Positions 61,375-64,000 of a stretch of DNA of 64,000 nucleotides are shown in pieces. The stretch covers positions 62,001-126,000 of the forward strand of contig NZ_LKTM01000310.1 of assembly GCF_001417955.2 (NCBI RefSeq). The letters run 5' to 3'. Numbering within the stretch: the stretch's first letter is position 1; every line of letters starts with the position of its first letter. The DNA is from Mycobacterium gordonae. GTDB lineage: Bacteria; Actinomycetota; Actinomycetes; Mycobacteriales; Mycobacteriaceae. The notes beneath the pieces were generated by a model. It was given only the letters and a program-made list of their open reading frames with translations, searched no databases and was not told where the DNA came from. Position numbers and translations under genes: made by a program.

Positions 61375-62171
61375 CCTATCAGAGACTGGTCGTCGAGCGA
61401 CGCGGACCGGTGGGCTGGATCATCAATAACCGGCCGGACCGGCTGAACGCTTACGACGCCGTGATGCGCGCCGAATTCCCCAGAGCCTGGGCGGAATTGA
61501 ACGCCGATCCGCAGGTGCGGGTCATTGTGCACACCGGCAACGGGCGCGCCTTCCAGGTGGGCGCCGACGTCGCTGAGCTCGACGGTGAGGCCGTGCTGCA
61601 GTTCCAGGAGACCATGCGGACGTTGGACCTCAAGTTGACGGCGTGGCACTGCAATGTCGAGAAACCCGTCATCACCGCGGTCAACGGGGTGTGCGCCGGC
61701 GGCGGATTGCACTGGGTGGCCGACGCCGACATCGTCATCGCGTCGTCGAACGCGAGCTTCGTCGATCCACACGTGTCGATCGGTCAGGTCAGCGCCTTGG
61801 AGACGATCGCACTGATGCGCAAGATGCCGGCCGAGGCGGTCCTGCGAATGGCGTTGGTGGGCAGCCACGAACGGCTCTCCGCTCAGCGCGCATACCAGCT
61901 CGGCATGATCAGTCAGGTCGTCGACCCGCCCGAGAAGTTGCGCGAGGTCGCCCAAGAACTTGCGGAGAAGGTCGCCAGGAACTCGCCGGCCGCGATGCGC
62001 GCCACCAAGCGGGCCCTGTGGGGCGCGCTCGAACACGGCCTCACTGATGCCTGCCGTGCGGGCGCCAAGCACCTGACATCCATGTGGGGGCATCCGGACC
62101 AGAATGAGGGACCGCTGGCCTTCGCGGACAAGCGGACTCCGCGATGGGCCCCGTTGGAGGCGGACTCATGA
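61371..62171 (+). CDS. Crotonase-fold protein lacking catalytic Glu pair, tandem paralogue (266 aa)
   Basis: Same features as the preceding gene: loop VGADVAEL, CAGGGLHWVADADI and DPHVSIGQV, where the acidic catalytic positions are absent. N-terminus TYQRLVVERRGPVGWI is alignable to the neighbour KYQRLVVEKSDGIGWL, so the two arose by tandem duplication. ATG 61371 has GGAGG 5 nt upstream. May form a heteromer with the neighbour. Overlaps the ligase gene by 4 bp. Confidence 0.88.
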   Translation: MTYQRLVVERRGPVGWIINNRPDRLNAYDAVMRAEFPRAWAELNADPQVRVIVHTGNGRAFQVGADVAELDGEAVLQFQETMRTLDLKLTAWHCNVEKPVITAVNGVCAGGGLHWVADADIVIASSNASFVDPHVSIGQVSALETIALMRKMPAEAVLRMALVGSHERLSAQRAYQLGMISQVVDPPEKLREVAQELAEKVARNSPAAMRATKRALWGALEHGLTDACRAGAKHLTSMWGHPDQNEGPLAFADKRTPRWAPLEADS

Positions 62172-63619
62172 CGCTCGCCGACCTGCTCGAAGGCCTGCCT
62201 GTAATCGCGGTCCACATGCCAGGCGCCGACGTACCGCGCGATGATCTGGCTGCCAGCGCCGCACAACTCGACACCTTGCTCGCCGCAAGCGGATTGGCGA
62301 AGGGGCAGGTCGTCGCGGCAATGCTGCCCAACGACGCCACCACCATCGCCGCGCTGTTCGGCACGTGGCGCGCCGGCGGCGTCTACACGCCGCTGAACCC
62401 CCGGGCGCCCGATAGTGAGATCGCGACCCAACTGCAGACACTGCACCCCGTTGCGGTCCTCACTACTCCCCAACTGGCACAACGCTTCTCGACATTCGAC
62501 CTACCGGTGATCACCGGTGAGGCGCTGCGATGGGCGACGGCCGCACCTTCCGACCGCCCGGCCAACTCGCCCGCCTACGGCGATGATGTCGCGCTGCTGC
62601 AGTTCACGTCTGGCACCACAGGTCCCCCCAAGCCGGTGCCGCTACGCCACTCCACGGTGCTCGACCTGATCGACCGACTCCTGGAAAAGCTCCGGGGCGC
62701 GAAATCCGGCCCGGACAAAGTTGGCCGCCCGCCCATGCCGAACCTGGTGCCGCTGTCATTGTCGCTGTGGGCCGGCATCTACCAGGTGCTGTTCGCTTTC
62801 CGTGCCGGCTCGGGCGTGGTGCTGATGGAGCGGTTCGCGCCCGCGGATTTCGCGGAACTGGTCAAAAGGCACCAGTTGCGCTCCACCGTGTTGCCGCCCG
62901 CTGCGCTGACGATGATCCTGCACGACGAAACCGTGACCGACCTGTCGCCGCTGAAGATCGTTCGGTCGATCACCGCTCCCCTGTCACCCGTTCACGCGGG
63001 CCGGTTCCGGGACAGGTTCGCGGTGATCGTCTTGAACTCATACGGCCAGACCGAGCTCGGCGGCGAGGTGGTCGGCTGGTCGGCCGCCGACGCTCGCGAA
63101 TGGGGCGAGACCAAACTCGGTTCCGTTGGACGTCCGCTGCCCGGCATCGACGTGACGATTGTCGACGACGAGGTGATGGTGCGCACGCCCACGACGGCGG
63201 CCCGCAAGATCGACCCGGCCTTCCTGGACCGGCTCACCGACAACGGCTGGTTCCACACCGGTGACCTGGGCTGGTTCGACGACGACGGGTTTCTGTGGCT
63301 CGATGGCCGGGTTTCGGACATGATCAATCGCGGAGGGCTCAAGGTTTTTCCGGGGACCGTCGAGGACGTGTTGCTCAGCGCTGAGGGTGTCCGCGAAGCC
63401 GCGGTCGTGGGAATCCCCGACGAGCGCCTCGGCGAAGTCCCCTGGGCTTTCGTCGCAAGCGATGACGACGGATTGTCCGAGCAAGTCTTGATCGCATGGT
63501 GCCGCGAGCACCTGACGCCGTACCGCGTGCCCGCTCGAGTCGTGTTCGTCGAGAAGTTGCCCCGCAACGAGGTCGGCAAGGTGGTCAAGCGAGAACTGGC
63601 TGCACTGGCGGGCGCGTGA
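62168..63619 (+). CDS. AMP-forming acyl-CoA ligase (483 aa)
   Basis: ANL-superfamily ligase. The ATP loop is FTSGTTGPPKP, with Pro replacing the last Gly; A5 is NSYGQTELGG; the C-terminal Lys lies in VGKVVKREL. About 40 residues shorter than the ligase at 53872. Last gene of the + operon that began with the MaoC-like gene, overlapping the crotonase stop. A second ligase implies more than one free acid enters the pathway, for instance after side-chain removal. Confidence 0.92.
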   Translation: MTLADLLEGLPVIAVHMPGADVPRDDLAASAAQLDTLLAASGLAKGQVVAAMLPNDATTIAALFGTWRAGGVYTPLNPRAPDSEIATQLQTLHPVAVLTTPQLAQRFSTFDLPVITGEALRWATAAPSDRPANSPAYGDDVALLQFTSGTTGPPKPVPLRHSTVLDLIDRLLEKLRGAKSGPDKVGRPPMPNLVPLSLSLWAGIYQVLFAFRAGSGVVLMERFAPADFAELVKRHQLRSTVLPPAALTMILHDETVTDLSPLKIVRSITAPLSPVHAGRFRDRFAVIVLNSYGQTELGGEVVGWSAADAREWGETKLGSVGRPLPGIDVTIVDDEVMVRTPTTAARKIDPAFLDRLTDNGWFHTGDLGWFDDDGFLWLDGRVSDMINRGGLKVFPGTVEDVLLSAEGVREAAVVGIPDERLGEVPWAFVASDDDGLSEQVLIAWCREHLTPYRVPARVVFVEKLPRNEVGKVVKRELAALAGA

Positions 63620-63755
63620 ACCACCGAATGTGAATGACGCAGTTCTCACCCGTCAAAGATAGAAGCAATATTCTCGTTGATCGATAGTGCTGCTATCATT
63701 TTACGGAAATATTGATTTCCACCGAGGCGGGATTCCGGCGACGGGAGCGTCAACT
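63620..63755. other. AT-rich intergenic region after the catabolic operon
   Basis: Contains an AT-rich stretch (63655-63715) with a short inverted repeat GATAG-TGCTG-CTATC at 63682-63696 and the phrase ATTTTACGGAAAT at 63698-63710, which recalls ATTTTACGAAATT at 42101-42113 on the other edge of the island. It may hold the terminator of the operon and the promoter of the small gene that follows. No transposase or direct-repeat boundary is evident. Confidence 0.4.
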
Positions 63756-63854
63756 GTGATCGCAGAACTCATCCGGATGCTGGTCACATGGGTAGTCATG
63801 TGTGCACTCGTCGCATTTTTCTACTGGATGTTGTCCAACATAGGCACCTTCTGA
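63756..63854 (+). CDS. Small single-pass membrane peptide (32 aa)
   Basis: Open frame from GTG 63756 with GGGAG 8 nt upstream encoding MIAELIRMLVTWVVMCALVA followed by FFYWMLSNIGTF. It is nearly all hydrophobic, with one Arg near the start, as expected for a single membrane helix (about residues 9-26). Too short for standard gene callers. Function unknown; it may be a small component of a membrane complex or a stress peptide. Confidence 0.55.
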   Translation: MIAELIRMLVTWVVMCALVAFFYWMLSNIGTF

Positions 63855-63974
63855 CATCGGGATGAACGCCGCCGTGCGGGAGCAACCGGTAACGCAACCG
63901 AAAGTCGCTGCGTCATAGGCACATCTCGTCGGCTGCGGTCGCACCGAAATCGAAAAAGACTGGGAGGACACAGC

Positions 63975-64000
63975 GTGACGGATGAGCAGGACCGCCGCCG
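63975..64000 (+). CDS. Start of a gene cut by the window end
   Basis: GTG 63975 follows a strong GGGAGG (63962-63967) at 7 nt spacing and opens a frame beginning MTDEQDRR that continues past the window. A stop-free start is all that can be seen, so the product cannot be named. Confidence 0.45.

Noticed and set aside
63750-63971. Minus-strand 73-codon frame with several Cys pairs (KCDECTHDYPC)
   Set aside because: The Cys/His pattern is appealing, but the frame is antisense to the small membrane peptide, lacks a ribosome binding site and its codon use is not mycobacterial.

Overview
The window is high-GC, gene-dense actinobacterial DNA. It contains a PPE protein, a PE protein, lipoprotein LprH, WhiA, OpcA, a WS/DGAT protein and DUF3556 and DUF1206 proteins, so it comes from a Mycobacterium. 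Gene order from 0.1 to 41.9 kb closely follows, in inverted orientation, the M. tuberculosis segment Rv1454c (qor) to Rv1415 (ribA2). It lacks several neighbours known from M. tuberculosis (PE_PGRS26-28, bisC, Rv1433/1434, PE16) and carries genes M. tuberculosis lacks (ppc, a P450 and a PIG-L deacetylase). A non-tuberculous, probably slow-growing species fits; the species itself cannot be read from this DNA.

Region 1 (0.1-13.2 kb): qor, a PPE-PPW protein, ctaB (haem O synthase), then the pentose phosphate operon tkt-tal-zwf-opcA-pgl with a small coiled-coil protein, a divergent cytochrome P450 and a PIG-L deacetylase. Region 2 (13.2-21.9 kb): a DUF1206 membrane protein, ppc, secG, the gap-pgk-tpiA glycolytic operon ending at a hairpin, and a secreted proline/valine repeat protein. 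Region 3 (21.9-32.4 kb): lipid-related genes, namely an FAD oxidoreductase with a DUF3556 membrane protein, a PucR regulator, an acyltransferase, FadD12- and LipO-like enzymes and a WS/DGAT acyltransferase. Region 4 (32.4-41.9 kb): uvrC-rapZ-yvcK-whiA, a PE protein with an aspartic protease domain, and ribBA-ribH-PH protein-lprH.

Region 5 (42.1-63.6 kb) starts at an AT-rich junction exactly where synteny with M. tuberculosis ends. It is a compact catabolic island of about 20 genes: three acyl-CoA dehydrogenases, five crotonase-fold proteins (one frameshifted), two AMP-forming ligases, an SDR, a MaoC-like hydratase, a thiolase-like protein with its DUF35 partner, an HpaI-type aldolase, a D-2-hydroxyacid dehydrogenase, a TauD-type dioxygenase, a metal-dependent amidohydrolase/decarboxylase, a dihydrodipicolinate-reductase-like enzyme, a nitroreductase and a TetR regulator. 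Divergent promoters contain palindromes, including a perfect 10+10 bp operator-like inverted repeat. The set resembles the logic of the cholesterol side-chain pathway (heteromeric ACAD, hydratase, thiolase-like/DUF35 aldolase) but has a different gene set. It probably degrades an unidentified branched or cyclic carboxylic acid. This is the best candidate for an undescribed system in the window.

Most neighbouring same-strand genes overlap by 1-4 bp (ATGA, GTGA or TGATG). No tRNA, rRNA, CRISPR array, transposase or phage gene was recognised.
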